Shown here piece after piece: positions 45,063 through 54,254 of a stretch of 64,000 bases of DNA. The position numbers and the translations under genes are program-made. Every line of letters begins with the position of its first letter. Positions within the stretch are counted from its first letter, which is position 1. The notes under the pieces are model-generated. The model had not been told where the DNA came from and ran no database searches. It saw nothing but the letters and a program-made list of their open reading frames with translations. Source of the DNA: SLDF01 sp964537925 (GTDB taxonomy: Bacteria > Bacteroidota > Bacteroidia > Chitinophagales > Saprospiraceae); assembly GCA_964537925.1 (NCBI GenBank), contig CAZICV010000004.1, positions 124,001 to 188,000 on the forward strand, read 5' to 3'.

Positions 45063-45626
45063 CTACCCCTTCTTCCCACCACTCAACGCAACCATACCGC
45101 CCGCGAACGTCATGATGATCCCGCCCGTGCGGATAAAGATCACCAGCACGTAGAACGGATGCTTGTTCATCGGCGGGTAGGACAACAGTGCAGGCAGCTT
45201 GTGCACCACCGTACCCGCGTTCGACATATTGAATTCCTTGTTGCAGTCGCTCACCATCTTATAGATCACATAGCCCGCCAACAAGCCATTGATCACCGGC
45301 ATCACATAAGAAGAGATCTTCGTCCCCAGCGCCTTGAACTTGTCCAGGCTGCCCATCGCCAGCGTGCCCATCAGCAGCACGATCACCCCCACGTGCAGCA
45401 GCACCAGCGGCACCACCACCCATTTGATCAGCGGGTGCGCCTTCACATTGTCCTCGATCTGGCCGATCAGCGCCGAAAGCCCGCTCACACAGCTCAGCCC
45501 CGTGCTCACATGCGACACGAACGGCACCTCCGTCTCCGCCATTTTAGTGCCCTCGTCGATCGGGAAAAACAGTACGCTCACGGAATTGACCCCCAGCGCA
45601 GCATATTGAAGTATAGTAGCTATCAT
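45063..45626 (-). CDS. four-helix membrane protein of the P47-like cluster
   Basis: 187 residues with about four membrane segments (ILQYAALGVNSVSVLFF; WVVVPLVLLHVGVIVLLMGTLAMG; YVMPVINGLLAGYVIY; FYVLVIFIRTGGIIMTFAGGMVAL) and a short basic end GGKKG. Family not recognised. It lies 12 bases after the 908-residue gene and clearly belongs to the same unit. A decayed copy of its 3' end lies at 44318-44376. It may be a membrane anchor or pore-like partner, or an immunity protein; no motif decides. Confidence 0.7.
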   Translation of the reverse strand: MIATILQYAALGVNSVSVLFFPIDEGTKMAETEVPFVSHVSTGLSCVSGLSALIGQIEDNVKAHPLIKWVVVPLVLLHVGVIVLLMGTLAMGSLDKFKALGTKISSYVMPVINGLLAGYVIYKMVSDCNKEFNMSNAGTVVHKLPALLSYPPMNKHPFYVLVIFIRTGGIIMTFAGGMVALSGGKKG

Positions 45627-45638
45627 GGTAGTAGCGTG

Positions 45639-48365
45639 TTAAGCATTTTCGAGATTGAGCCGGAATACCCTGGATCCCGCCTGTACAAACGCCTCCTTGT
45701 CCGTCTTCGCAAAAGGTGCCTCCCCCTCCCCGATCTTGTAGAGGATCGTCGTCGGGATCGCGATCAGCAGGCAGACCACATCAAGGAAGCTCATCTCCGC
45801 ATTGCCGGATATTTTCTTGTATATATCGGATATCAGCGGGATATGCCAGGCCTTGTTGAGCCCGTACTGCGCCACCGCCAGCAGCGCCTCCAGCGATTCC
45901 AGCAGGATATCGATGATATGGCGCGCAGTGAACAGCCCCAGGCCCGCCAGCTTGCGCACCAGCAGCTCCAGCAACGTACCGAAACCGATCTTGCCGTCGA
46001 TCAGGTCCGAAAAGCCCTGCCGCAGCTCCTCCAACTCCTTGACGAATCCCTGCCCGATCGACTGCAGGTGCGGCGTCACCTTCGCCACGAAATCGCTGAA
46101 TACCTGCGACAGCTCCGTCGGGATATCCGGCAGCTTCCCGCCGCCGTCGCCCGCACGGGTCACGAAGCTCTTTTTCGAATTGAGCCAGTTGCTGCGCGGG
46201 TCCGCCGATGCCGAAGGCTGCTTTTTCTGCACATCCTGCATACCCATGCTCTTGGCGTGCGCAGGCAGCTCCAGCAGTTCCGGCGTCAGTTTCCCGATCA
46301 GCTCGTCCAGCGTGCGGTCCACAAAAGACTTGATATGGCCGATCTCCGCCCGCAGGCCGCTGATGGCATTGTTCGTATATGCCTTGAGCGCATTTTTCGT
46401 ATCCACGATCGCCTGCCAGTCGAAGAGGAAAGCCAGGAAGTCGAACACATCCTTGAAGAATACCTTCACCGACTCCAGCACCTTCTGCACAAAGCCCGCG
46501 ATCTCGCGCGCCGTCTTCGCGATCCAGTTGAAGATCTCCTCCCCGACCTTGATCACGATGCGCACCCCCTCCTTGAGGGCCTCCACGGTGAAATGCACCG
46601 CCTTCTCGATCCCGTGCCAGGCCGCCATCAGGAAATCACCCAGGCTCATCCCCCGTGCAGGCGCCGTCATCGGCATACCCGCCGCCACGCCTGTCGCCGC
46701 ATAGCTGAGAGAGAACTGCGCACTGTACCCGGCGCTGCCCCGCAGTCCCTGGCCGCCACCGCCCATCCGGGCGCCCGCCGTCAGCAGGTGCTGTATACCC
46801 TGCGCCGCGCTGTCCAGCTTGTCCGGGCTCACCGAGGCAGGTACCAGCGGCGTACCGTCCGGTCTACGCGCATTTTTCAGGTCCTGGCCCGTGCGTATCC
46901 GGTCGCCCAAGCGTTTGACCGCCGCATCCGCCAGGCCGATCTCCCGTTTGTCCTCCAGGAAATCCGCTTCCAGGTACACCGAGGCGGCCGCCAGGTCCTC
47001 CACCGGGCAGATCAGCGTCAGCTCCGGCACCGTGCCCAGCTTGAACTCGAGCCGTTTGTCCGGCCCGATCAGGTAGCTCTCGTGATCGATATAGATAAAA
47101 TGATGCGAATCCGCCGACAGGTACACCCGCTGCCCCGCGAAGCTCTGGGTCATATCCGCTGCGGAAAAGCGTATGTGCAGCGAATAGGAATTCATCTCCC
47201 GCACCACATCCACCTCCGAGACCGCCACCGATCCCCGGCTCCACAGGCTGGTCACGCTGTCCTGCCAGAGATGGAGCAGCCGGCTGGCCTTGTCCTCCCG
47301 GCTCACCGCAAACAGCTCGCTCGCCACACCCTGACCGCGTACACAGCAGAATGCGCCCGTACGCTCGGCCAGCGCCACCGGCTCGGTCCAGGTCCCCGTG
47401 CGGAACCGCGCCGTAGCCGTATCGTAGTAGTGATTGCTCATACCCAGCAGCGCCCCCTCACGGGTAAACCACACAGAGCGGGTCTCCACCAGCCGCGCCA
47501 CCGCGATCCGGTCGATGGGCGCCGTGCCCTGTGTCAGTGTCCGGGCCGGGATATTGCCCCCGCCCGGTCCGTCCGGGTCCCGTTCGAAGAGGTGTACCCC
47601 CTTGCCGGCCGTGTACAGCGCGTGATTGCCGTCCGCATCTGCCAGCGTGGCAAAATGCTGCACCGGCTCCCCGCTCTCGAAGCGGTATTTCGTCGTCTTG
47701 TTGTACACCGGGTCCGGGAAGGACTGGAAGATCATGCTCTGCTCCTGCCCGATGGTATAGAGGAGAAATACCCCCTCGTCGCCGTCGATCGTACCCAGGC
47801 CGAACTGCTGCACACGTACTCCGTGCTCCGGCAGCGTATAGCCCGTCTGCCCGCCGCTGTCCAGGTCTACCAGGTAGTAGCGCGCATCCTTGCCCTGGCC
47901 GGAAGTCGCATAGAGCAGGCTGCCCGTACCGAGCGATACCACATCCGCCTGTTCGCCTGCGGGCGGAGAGGCCGGACTCGTCCAGCCCATCGCTTTGTCC
48001 AGCTTTTCGAAGTCCGTCGTTTTTACCGACAAGCGGGCAGAAAGCCGCAGGCTATTGCCCTCGATCATCGCCACCCGGAAGCTGCCTTCCCCGGCATCGT
48101 ACCACACATCGAAGGAGCGCACCGCCTGCCCCGAGAGCAGGAACCTTCCCCAGGCCGCGCCTGCTCCGCTGCGGCGCACCAGGGCCTGCAGCCGCCCGGT
48201 CTTGTCCAGGCAGAACAGCAGCGGTCGGTCCGGCGCCAGCGGCACTACCTGGATATCCTTGTCGCCCTGTATATCCGATTCCGGGAAGTAGTTGGGCATC
48301 AATTCGCTGTAACAGTCGACCTTGACCTGGTCGCTTTTCGTCACATTGCGCTTGGGCTGGTCCAT
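45639..48365 (-). CDS. large unknown protein: propeller-like N-terminus, helical C-terminus
   Basis: 908 residues, no signal sequence. Residues about 35-360 carry repeated beta-blade-like stretches (LLFCLDKTGRLQALVRRS, GSLLYATSGQGKDARYYLVD, VFLLYTIGQEQSMIF), suggesting a beta-propeller. A hinge (510-600, Gly/Ala-rich) leads to a helical, amphipathic region (about 600-720: AWHGIEKAVHFTVEALKEGV, FVQKVLESVKVFFKDVFDFL) and a hydrophobic end (DVVCLLIAIPTTILYKIG). I do not recognise a family. The strong codon bias for GC and fit to neighbours mark it as the true strand; the long + frame opposite it is Arg/His-rich and not protein-like. Confidence 0.7.
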   Translation of the reverse strand: MDQPKRNVTKSDQVKVDCYSELMPNYFPESDIQGDKDIQVVPLAPDRPLLFCLDKTGRLQALVRRSGAGAAWGRFLLSGQAVRSFDVWYDAGEGSFRVAMIEGNSLRLSARLSVKTTDFEKLDKAMGWTSPASPPAGEQADVVSLGTGSLLYATSGQGKDARYYLVDLDSGGQTGYTLPEHGVRVQQFGLGTIDGDEGVFLLYTIGQEQSMIFQSFPDPVYNKTTKYRFESGEPVQHFATLADADGNHALYTAGKGVHLFERDPDGPGGGNIPARTLTQGTAPIDRIAVARLVETRSVWFTREGALLGMSNHYYDTATARFRTGTWTEPVALAERTGAFCCVRGQGVASELFAVSREDKASRLLHLWQDSVTSLWSRGSVAVSEVDVVREMNSYSLHIRFSAADMTQSFAGQRVYLSADSHHFIYIDHESYLIGPDKRLEFKLGTVPELTLICPVEDLAAASVYLEADFLEDKREIGLADAAVKRLGDRIRTGQDLKNARRPDGTPLVPASVSPDKLDSAAQGIQHLLTAGARMGGGGQGLRGSAGYSAQFSLSYAATGVAAGMPMTAPARGMSLGDFLMAAWHGIEKAVHFTVEALKEGVRIVIKVGEEIFNWIAKTAREIAGFVQKVLESVKVFFKDVFDFLAFLFDWQAIVDTKNALKAYTNNAISGLRAEIGHIKSFVDRTLDELIGKLTPELLELPAHAKSMGMQDVQKKQPSASADPRSNWLNSKKSFVTRAGDGGGKLPDIPTELSQVFSDFVAKVTPHLQSIGQGFVKELEELRQGFSDLIDGKIGFGTLLELLVRKLAGLGLFTARHIIDILLESLEALLAVAQYGLNKAWHIPLISDIYKKISGNAEMSFLDVVCLLIAIPTTILYKIGEGEAPFAKTDKEAFVQAGSRVFRLNLENA

Positions 48366-48386
48366 AGTCCGTTGGTTTTCTGTTGT

Positions 48387-50108
48387 TTATTCGTTGACAG
48401 GGGCATAGCTGATATCGTAGGCGACCAGCTTTTTCTCCGGGATATACCGCAGGTTCTTATAGGCATAGGTCTTGCCCAGCGGCAGGATCACGCGGTTCGT
48501 CTGGTTGAGCACGTCCAGGTTGTTGAGCCGCTCGGTCATGGCGTTGGTATTGTCCAGGTTGTCGATGCCCAGGTCCACCGCGATCTGGTTCATGATGGCG
48601 TTCACGATCTTCAGCGGCCATAGGATGATGAAGTCCAGGATCTTGAGCAGCACCTGGAGCACATTGCCGGAGAAGATCTCCACATCCTGGTCAAAGGCTA
48701 TCTTCGGTTTCACCAGGCTGTGGTCCAGGTCGAAGCGGCCGCCCTTGCCGTTTTTCACGACGAAGGTCAGGCTGCCTTTCTGCCCCTTCTCGGTGATCTT
48801 GTCGTGGGTGTACTGGCCGGAAGTAGAGAGGTTGATATGCTTTTCGAACAGCTTCACGATCACGATCGCATTGACCACGACCTCCACCTTGATCTCGATC
48901 GTATAGCGCACTTCGATCCCTGCCGGGTCTGTCCGGTTCTTGACCGGCTCACGGGTCACGGTATAAGTCGTATCGATGGTGTCGTCCTTCCGGGTGCCGT
49001 GGTGGGTACAGGTCAGCTTGCCGTTCTTGAAACCACCGTGCAGGTCGACGCCCTGCTGCTTGGCGAATATGCTCGCTACATAATCATCGAGGAACCGGAT
49101 ATACTTGCCGAACACCTCCTCGTCGATCGCGAACACCCCGTCGGTCGTAGAGCTGGTATCCTGTTCCAGTTCGATCAGGCTCTGCGGCAGGATGCCGGTG
49201 TTCTGGTCATAGGGCGGCTGTGCGTTGGCCAGCATCATCAGGAAGTTGAACGCGCTGAACTGTCCCTTCACCGGTACTTCCTTGCTCTGGCGCGAACTGT
49301 AGGTCGCCGAGAAATGTGTGGACGTGGGCTGGAACATCGCGTCTTCCTGCGACGTGATCCGGCGGCGGGTCACCCCGTAGCCGAGGACAAACGGGTTGTC
49401 GCTGCCCGCCACCACCAGGTTGAAATAATTCTGCACCGCCACCTGCAGCGGCAGGGCCACCTGCTCGGGAAACTTGCTGCGCGACTTGTCGAAGGTGGAT
49501 ATATCCGCCCGCTCGAAGTTGAGGAACAGGCTCTCGATCGTGAAGTCCTCCTCCGACAGCCCGCTCTCCTTCAGCAGGACCGCCATCTCGTCGTCGGCCT
49601 CCATGATCATCTGGTCCATATTGACCGTGATCTTGCCGATCGGCACGTAGAAGGCGTATACGCAGTCCTTGAGGTCGTAGCTGTTCACCGCGCCCGTGCG
49701 GTCCGGCAGGTAATAGAGCTGTCCTTGTTTGAACGCGATCTGCAGGATCAGCCCGCGCGCATCCTGGTCGCGGATCGAGATCGTGGGCGGCTGTATCTGC
49801 GCGTCCCAGCCGAAGTCGAAGTTAATATGCTCCTTCTTCAGCACGCTCATCAGCTCATAGGCTTCCTCCTCCTCGATCTGGCGCTGCAGCTCGACCCAGC
49901 GGTCGCGTTTGGCCCTCCAGTCGGCATCCGCGGCGGTGATGAAAAAAGGCTTTTCGTCCTTCTTGGGGTTGAGGATCTGCCCGGCCAGTACCTCCCAGCT
50001 TTTGCGGATGATGTTCTGCTTGTATAGTTGGGCAAACTGGTAATTGATCGTAGCTTCCGACAGGGCCAATACCATATCGTAGCCGGAGAGGGCTGCGTTT
50101 TTCGTCAT
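48387..50108 (-). CDS. putative TULIP/P47-like protein
   Basis: 573 residues, no signal sequence. The start SGYDMVLALSEATINYQFAQLYKQNIIRKSW resembles the opening of TULIP-fold P47/OrfX-type proteins (a Gly-Tyr/Trp-Asp then a long first helix with IN and Q/L). The rest is beta-rich (VPIGKITVNMDQMIME, LPLQVAVQNYFNLVVAGSDNPFVLGYGV) and ends GKTYAYKNLRYIPEKKLVAYDISYA. P47 and OrfX proteins accompany clostridial neurotoxins and other secreted toxins and bind lipid. This match is from memory and weak. First gene of a leftward three-gene unit with the 908- and 187-residue proteins. Confidence 0.6.
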   Translation of the reverse strand: MTKNAALSGYDMVLALSEATINYQFAQLYKQNIIRKSWEVLAGQILNPKKDEKPFFITAADADWRAKRDRWVELQRQIEEEEAYELMSVLKKEHINFDFGWDAQIQPPTISIRDQDARGLILQIAFKQGQLYYLPDRTGAVNSYDLKDCVYAFYVPIGKITVNMDQMIMEADDEMAVLLKESGLSEEDFTIESLFLNFERADISTFDKSRSKFPEQVALPLQVAVQNYFNLVVAGSDNPFVLGYGVTRRRITSQEDAMFQPTSTHFSATYSSRQSKEVPVKGQFSAFNFLMMLANAQPPYDQNTGILPQSLIELEQDTSSTTDGVFAIDEEVFGKYIRFLDDYVASIFAKQQGVDLHGGFKNGKLTCTHHGTRKDDTIDTTYTVTREPVKNRTDPAGIEVRYTIEIKVEVVVNAIVIVKLFEKHINLSTSGQYTHDKITEKGQKGSLTFVVKNGKGGRFDLDHSLVKPKIAFDQDVEIFSGNVLQVLLKILDFIILWPLKIVNAIMNQIAVDLGIDNLDNTNAMTERLNNLDVLNQTNRVILPLGKTYAYKNLRYIPEKKLVAYDISYAPVNE

Positions 50109-50134
50109 GTCGTTTTGTTAAAACACCTTTCCTG

Positions 50135-50151
50135 CTTTTGCCAGGCAAAAG
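50135..50151. promoter_or_regulatory. perfect palindrome upstream of the P47-like gene
   Basis: CTTTTGCC-A-GGCAAAAG, 27 bases before the start at 50108; the flanks CCTTTC and GAAAGG extend the symmetry loosely. Candidate operator. No promoter box was recognised. Confidence 0.5.
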
Positions 50152-50515
50152 AAAGGCGAAGTTGGTCCTGCAATTTAATGAACGGGGGTAAATTTTGCAA
50201 GCTTTCGGAAAGGGGATTTTATGGTGGAGTGCGGGATTTTATAAGCTGCAGACTTAGTTAGACGATTCGTCACAACTCAACAAACAGGCACGTGAGCAGA
50301 AGGGATATAATCAGTAATGTCGGGTATTCAATAGGCCATTGTATATATTTGATAAAATATAAAGCACAAATACAGGGATTCCATTATATCTTAGCTTTCG
50401 CGCCCACCATAAGACAGTAAATAATAAAGCAAATGAGACAAGCGAATAACAACGTTGTTCGTAATCAAAATCAAGTTTGAGTATTAGTGCTTACTTACGA
50501 ATTTATATCGATGAC
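50152..50515. other. intergenic boundary to AT-rich DNA
   Basis: GC-rich core sequence gives way to AT-rich sequence at about 50240-50330. It holds the perfect palindrome AACAACGTTGTT at 50448-50459. No gene; the promoter of the next unit is presumably here but not recognisable. Confidence 0.5.
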
Positions 50516-51091
50516 ATGACAACAGAAAAGCGGAAATACTTTGGAGCAAAGAAAAGAGAAGAATTAAATGATTTTGAAAAATCTTCAATTAAAGATTTTA
50601 AAAATAGATTTTCAAGATGGCATAATAAGCAAATTGACTTACTAACCTTTTGCATCAATTTGAACTTTACTATATCAGTCGCAATCGCCGGATTCATAAT
50701 AAGCAATCAAGACAAACCGATATTTAAGGACCAGTATATTTGCACAAAATACTCTCTTGTAAGGACGTCGCTCTTTTTGTTGGCATCAGCTGCTACAATA
50801 GGCATCATTGCACTTATTTCAAGATTACACGACTTCAGATTAACCAAGAACATAATAATAGCAAGGAGAAGAATTTTTGAACTAAATAATAACATAAGGT
50901 ACGAGAGTACAAAACAATCAGAAAAAGAAAAACTGAATTCAACAATAAATACATACATTTTTCGCACGAAATTTCTAGGCAATGCGACTTGGATTTTATT
51001 ATATCTTCAAATATCAATATTATTAATAACAATTTGGACAATAGTAATAAATGCAGAAATATCTATTATACTAATCGGTAGATTTCTGTAG
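50516..51091 (+). CDS. AT-rich membrane protein with three or so helices
   Basis: 191 residues from ATG 50516 (an ATG at 50511 runs directly into a stop). Charged N-terminus (TEKRKYFGAKKREELNDFEK), membrane segments at about 45-65 (LLTFCINLNFTISVAIAGFII), 85-105 (SLFLLASAATIGIIALI) and 165-190 (WILLYLQISILLITIWTIVI). No family recognised; the shape faintly recalls 2TM/SLATT-type effector proteins, which is not secure. First of three overlapping or adjacent AT-rich genes, foreign in composition. Confidence 0.6.
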   Translation: MTTEKRKYFGAKKREELNDFEKSSIKDFKNRFSRWHNKQIDLLTFCINLNFTISVAIAGFIISNQDKPIFKDQYICTKYSLVRTSLFLLASAATIGIIALISRLHDFRLTKNIIIARRRIFELNNNIRYESTKQSEKEKLNSTINTYIFRTKFLGNATWILLYLQISILLITIWTIVINAEISIILIGRFL

Positions 51092-51176
51092 CAAATAAGT
51101 TTGCTTGTACGATCCTATAGTCGCCCAAGAAATGAAGCCGAGAACTCTATAACACACTCATCTAAATAAATCGCCG

Positions 51177-51674
51177 ATGACAAATAAAATATGGTATGAA
51201 ATGGTGAATATAAAGTACGGAGAAAAATATTTGGCAAAATATATTGGAATTAATCGAACTTTAAAAAGGGGATTTCAGATTATGACATTGATTGTCTCAG
51301 CCAGTGGAATACTAGGCTGGAAATATTTTGAAGATTATACTTGGATTGCATTTTTACTTATAGCGACAATGCAGCTTTTACTTCTTGTAGAAAATCAACT
51401 CATTAGGTCTGATAAGGAGATCGAAGATCTTGGCAATTTAAGGATGATGTACACAAAATACTTCAATAAGCTTGAGACACTGTGGACAAACTTTTACTAC
51501 AATAGAATTGAAGAAGAAGCCGCTAATGACATGTATTTTAAATTCAGAGAGATATATTGGGAAAAAATAGAAGAACTTGATTGTAAGCTGAATATTAAGA
51601 AGTATAAGCGACTTATGGACAATACAGAACAAGAAACAAGCGACTATATAAATAAATATCATCTATATGAGTAA
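51177..51674 (+). CDS. two-helix membrane protein with long helical tail
   Basis: 165 residues. Two membrane segments near 33-50 and 54-72 (IMTLIVSASGILGWKYF; WIAFLLIATMQLLLLVE) followed by a helical, charged C-terminal region (LRMMYTKYFNKLETLWTNFYYNRIEEEA). This 2TM plus helical tail shape is that of SLATT-like effector domains of nucleotide-sensing defence systems, but I see no sensor gene beside it. Its stop overlaps the start of the polyproline peptide gene by eight bases. Confidence 0.6.
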   Translation: MTNKIWYEMVNIKYGEKYLAKYIGINRTLKRGFQIMTLIVSASGILGWKYFEDYTWIAFLLIATMQLLLLVENQLIRSDKEIEDLGNLRMMYTKYFNKLETLWTNFYYNRIEEEAANDMYFKFREIYWEKIEELDCKLNIKKYKRLMDNTEQETSDYINKYHLYE

Positions 51675-51813
51675 GGAGAAAAACGCAAAACCGGCATCGA
51701 AACCAAGTGAACAGGTTAGAAATAACCCGAGTAGTAATGAGCCGAGACCAAAGGGACAAGTACCAACAATGAGAAACCCACCACCTCCTCCACCCCCAAA
51801 GAAAAAGGGCTAA
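51667..51813 (+). CDS. 48-residue polyproline peptide
   Basis: ATG 51667 overlaps the end of the previous gene by eight bases, so translation is coupled. The peptide is almost free of hydrophobic residues: MSKEKNAKPASKPSEQ, then a Ser/Asn/Pro stretch, and the end MRNPPPPPPPKKKG with seven prolines in a row and a basic tail. No family known to me. The consistent codon pattern and coupling support a real gene. The Pro run could bind an SH3-like or WW-like partner or stall the ribosome without EF-P. Confidence 0.6.
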   Translation: MSKEKNAKPASKPSEQVRNNPSSNEPRPKGQVPTMRNPPPPPPPKKKG

Positions 51814-52234
51814 TTATGAGGTGGTTAGAAAATTTCTGGTAATACCGGATACTGTTGGAATACAACGAGTAAGTTCTCCAGGAAAATTTCCATAAAATTC
51901 GCTAAAGTCGTCGCTACCTTAAAAATTTAGTTCTACCGAGCAGAACGATATAGACAAGGTCTATAAGTCCGGGTCGCTAATAGCTCGAATTGACTCTCAC
52001 TTTTACAATATCTACCTGTGCTCACATACAGGTTTTTTGGCTTAATATATATAAGCTGAGTGGCTTTGCAACATGCATGAACATTATAATAAATAGCCTC
52101 GCTTGGTACTCAGCGAAAGCACTTTACAATTCTTATGGAACAAAAAAACCTATATATGTGTTTTGCGGATATTGACAAGGAAAGCTCCTTTTCCAAGGCT
52201 AAATCCATATAAACAGACTCTAAAGTTGACCAAC
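51814..52234. other. AT-rich intergenic region
   Basis: 420 bases with no supported gene. An eight-codon frame (MRWLENFW, 51816-51842) directly follows the polyproline gene; a 61-codon frame at 51990-52175 starts with TTG and is not protein-like. No clear promoter was recognised. Confidence 0.5.
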
Positions 52235-53599
52235 ATGAAACCTGAAGCCCTCCCATCTGAAATAGCTAATATCACGAAAGTAGGGCCACTTTTCAAATTT
52301 GAGGGAGGCATAACAATTTATCCTACAGAATCCTTACCACCTTCTGAAGACTATATCCATGATGAATCTGATGCATTCAGAGGTTTCTTCTCTAAGGTTA
52401 AAGAGTGGAATCACAGTTGGTGGGAATCATTTCCGAACTGCTGTGAAAACCATAATAGAAGGTTCAGTCCGGATACTGGTTTCGATAAGAGTCGGTACTC
52501 CTTCATGAAAGATCAAGTACACCTAAATATGCGGTACTTTATCCATTGTTTAAAGACTAATCTAACAACGGAAAGCTGGTTTGATATCATTACTGAATAC
52601 TATGACTACCTGGAGTTCAACCTTGGCAATCCAGGAGTCGGCCTGCACATATTTGAGGAGTGCGTTAAGCAGGCCATTAAGCATACGAAGTTTGACGATG
52701 TTGAATTCAGTGATGAGCAAAGACAACTCTTACTCAGTCACATACAACCTTCTTCAGAAACGGTTGAACAGCGCCAAAAAAGTAATGGGCAACTTGATGA
52801 GCTATATCCAGCATTTCAAAACTGGCTTGAAGTACTTCCGGATATTGGAGGTATAAAAGACCTGAAGAGAAGACTAACCGGAAAATTCCCGATGAGCCTC
52901 TTTCTTTGTGACATAAAGTATAACAGATATTCAGGAATTGCTACTTCTTCGGTAAAGACGCTTCCCAAGCTAATCCAAGAATTGGAACATTTTACGAAAA
53001 CAATACTTGAATCAGTACAAAAAGAAATCAAAGAGGGCGATGACGACTCTTCAGCACTAGCATTAGTAGAAGAAAAACTAAGAATCAACCACTTAAACAT
53101 ATTTAATAGCACCAATATAACCAACGGGATATCCGAACTGGTTATTCGTTGGTTATCTGCCTGGATAGAGTATTTCAAGGAAATAAGATCTTTGGCCAGT
53201 TACGAGTACCAAAAGAAAATTGACACTTATCTAAGTAAGCAAATTGAAAACCAAATTACCCTTGAAGCTAAGCTGGATATAGTAGTTCTAAAGCTGAACG
53301 GTCTTGATAAGCAAATTGAATCGACATTTAATGAGCGGGTTAAGTCTATATTGGACAGAATTGACGATATTGAAGAGAGATATCTTATAGAGGCTCAAAG
53401 CAAGATCGAGCAATTGCTCGTAAGCCCCAAAGTTTCAAGCACTCAAAAAGACAACCTATCAATAAAGCATAAGATAAAAACAAGCATACCAGTCTTCTTA
53501 TTTACAAGGTTTGAGTCTGAACTTGAATTAGGTATCACTGACAAAATACCAACGAACTGGCGTGAGTTTAAAGCACTGCTGTTTAAGAATAAAGAGTGA
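52235..53599 (+). CDS. uncharacterised 454-residue AT-rich protein
   Basis: Start ATG 52235 was taken because the frame upstream has no protein character. N-terminal region Trp/Cys/His-rich (SKVKEWNHSWWESFPNCCENHNRRF, about 50-80), a helical middle, and a long coiled-coil at about 355-425 (KQIENQITLEAKLDIVVLKLNGLDKQIESTF). No signal sequence and no membrane segment. Not recognised. Composition matches the AT-rich genes at 50516-51813, so it was probably acquired with them, but 420 bases separate it. Confidence 0.6.
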   Translation: MKPEALPSEIANITKVGPLFKFEGGITIYPTESLPPSEDYIHDESDAFRGFFSKVKEWNHSWWESFPNCCENHNRRFSPDTGFDKSRYSFMKDQVHLNMRYFIHCLKTNLTTESWFDIITEYYDYLEFNLGNPGVGLHIFEECVKQAIKHTKFDDVEFSDEQRQLLLSHIQPSSETVEQRQKSNGQLDELYPAFQNWLEVLPDIGGIKDLKRRLTGKFPMSLFLCDIKYNRYSGIATSSVKTLPKLIQELEHFTKTILESVQKEIKEGDDDSSALALVEEKLRINHLNIFNSTNITNGISELVIRWLSAWIEYFKEIRSLASYEYQKKIDTYLSKQIENQITLEAKLDIVVLKLNGLDKQIESTFNERVKSILDRIDDIEERYLIEAQSKIEQLLVSPKVSSTQKDNLSIKHKIKTSIPVFLFTRFESELELGITDKIPTNWREFKALLFKNKE

Positions 53600-53828
53600 A
53601 CTACCAAAAGTGCTCCTGGCACTTCTTTTGTTTTTCGTGACTCCCGTAGCCGGACAATTCAAAGGTTGGGGGATACAGGGCACGGTGCAGTATACGTCCC
53701 TGCCAGGCATCGACAATCGGTTACCGGAAGATGCAAAACCATATGGACATGCCGGTCAGCCCTTTTGGTCTGAAGGGCGTATCGACTTTTCCGGCGAGTT
53801 CTTCCTGGTACAATCCCTGCGCGAGTAG
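53600..53828 (+). pseudogene. 5' remnant of an outer-membrane or secreted protein gene
   Basis: The frame gives LPKVLLALLLFFVTPVAGQ, a signal sequence, and a mature start FKGWGIQGTVQYTSLPGIDNRLPED, then stops at TAG 53826 within repeat sequence. Composition switches from AT-rich to GC-rich exactly at about 53600. No start codon remains apart from a GTG inside the upstream gene. It looks like the left part of a normal resident gene cut off by the AT-rich insert on one side and by the repeats on the other. Confidence 0.6.
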
Positions 53829-53830
53829 TT

Positions 53831-53860
53831 GGCTCACAGATGCCACAGATGTACATAGAT
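53831..53860 (+). repeat. M4 palindrome, 5' half only
   Basis: GGCTCACAGATGCCACAGAT then GTACATAGAT. It follows CCCTGCGCG, as the full M4 copy at 57467 does. Confidence 0.55.
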
Positions 53861-53900
53861 TATCAGGGTATAAAATCCTGCCTCGCACTCGTTCCTCCTT

Positions 53901-54193
53901 CCTCTCCCAAAGACCGGCCTTATTTTCGAGCAGATTAGTTTTCAAGACCCACACACCCTGCGCAGGCCCTCGTGCCAGCCGCGTCGGAGTGAGCCACCGG
54001 AACCGACGCGAAGCCAGAACGAAGATCAGCCGCTAAGCGCCTCCGAAATGCCACACACCCGCCCGCGAACGCTTAGCTGCGTGGCGTGGGCGGGGCGGCT
54101 GAAAACTGAGCGAGAAAATACAGCCTTGATCTTTGACCACTTTGTATCAAGGCAAAGTGGTGCCGTCCGCAGGACATACGTCTCTGACGAAAA
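53901..54193 (-). repeat. R1 repeat, copy 2
   Basis: Hairpin at 54137-54160 is CCACTTTG-TATCAAGG-CAAAGTGG; both sides changed relative to copies 1 and 3 (CT/AG to CC/GG), a compensated pair. CTTGAT precedes it at 54125. Its tail faces R2 copy 2, giving an inverted arrangement. Confidence 0.8.
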
Positions 54194-54254
54194 ACCCTGT
54201 GGATCGCCATTTTAAACTGTACATGGTATCACTGAATTGGTCAAACGGCAATGC

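Noticed and set aside
45159..48623. Long + strand open frame (over 1100 codons) opposite the 908-residue gene
   Set aside because: Its product is an Arg/His/Gln-rich low-complexity sequence typical of antisense to GC-rich genes; the reverse strand gives a normal protein with spaced partners.
48720..50027. Long + strand frame opposite the P47-like gene
   Set aside because: Same type of antisense artefact; the reverse strand encodes the coherent protein.
50448..50459. Integron attC-like site at AACAACGTTGTT
   Set aside because: Only a 12-base palindrome is present, without the paired R/L boxes and without an integrase gene in the window.
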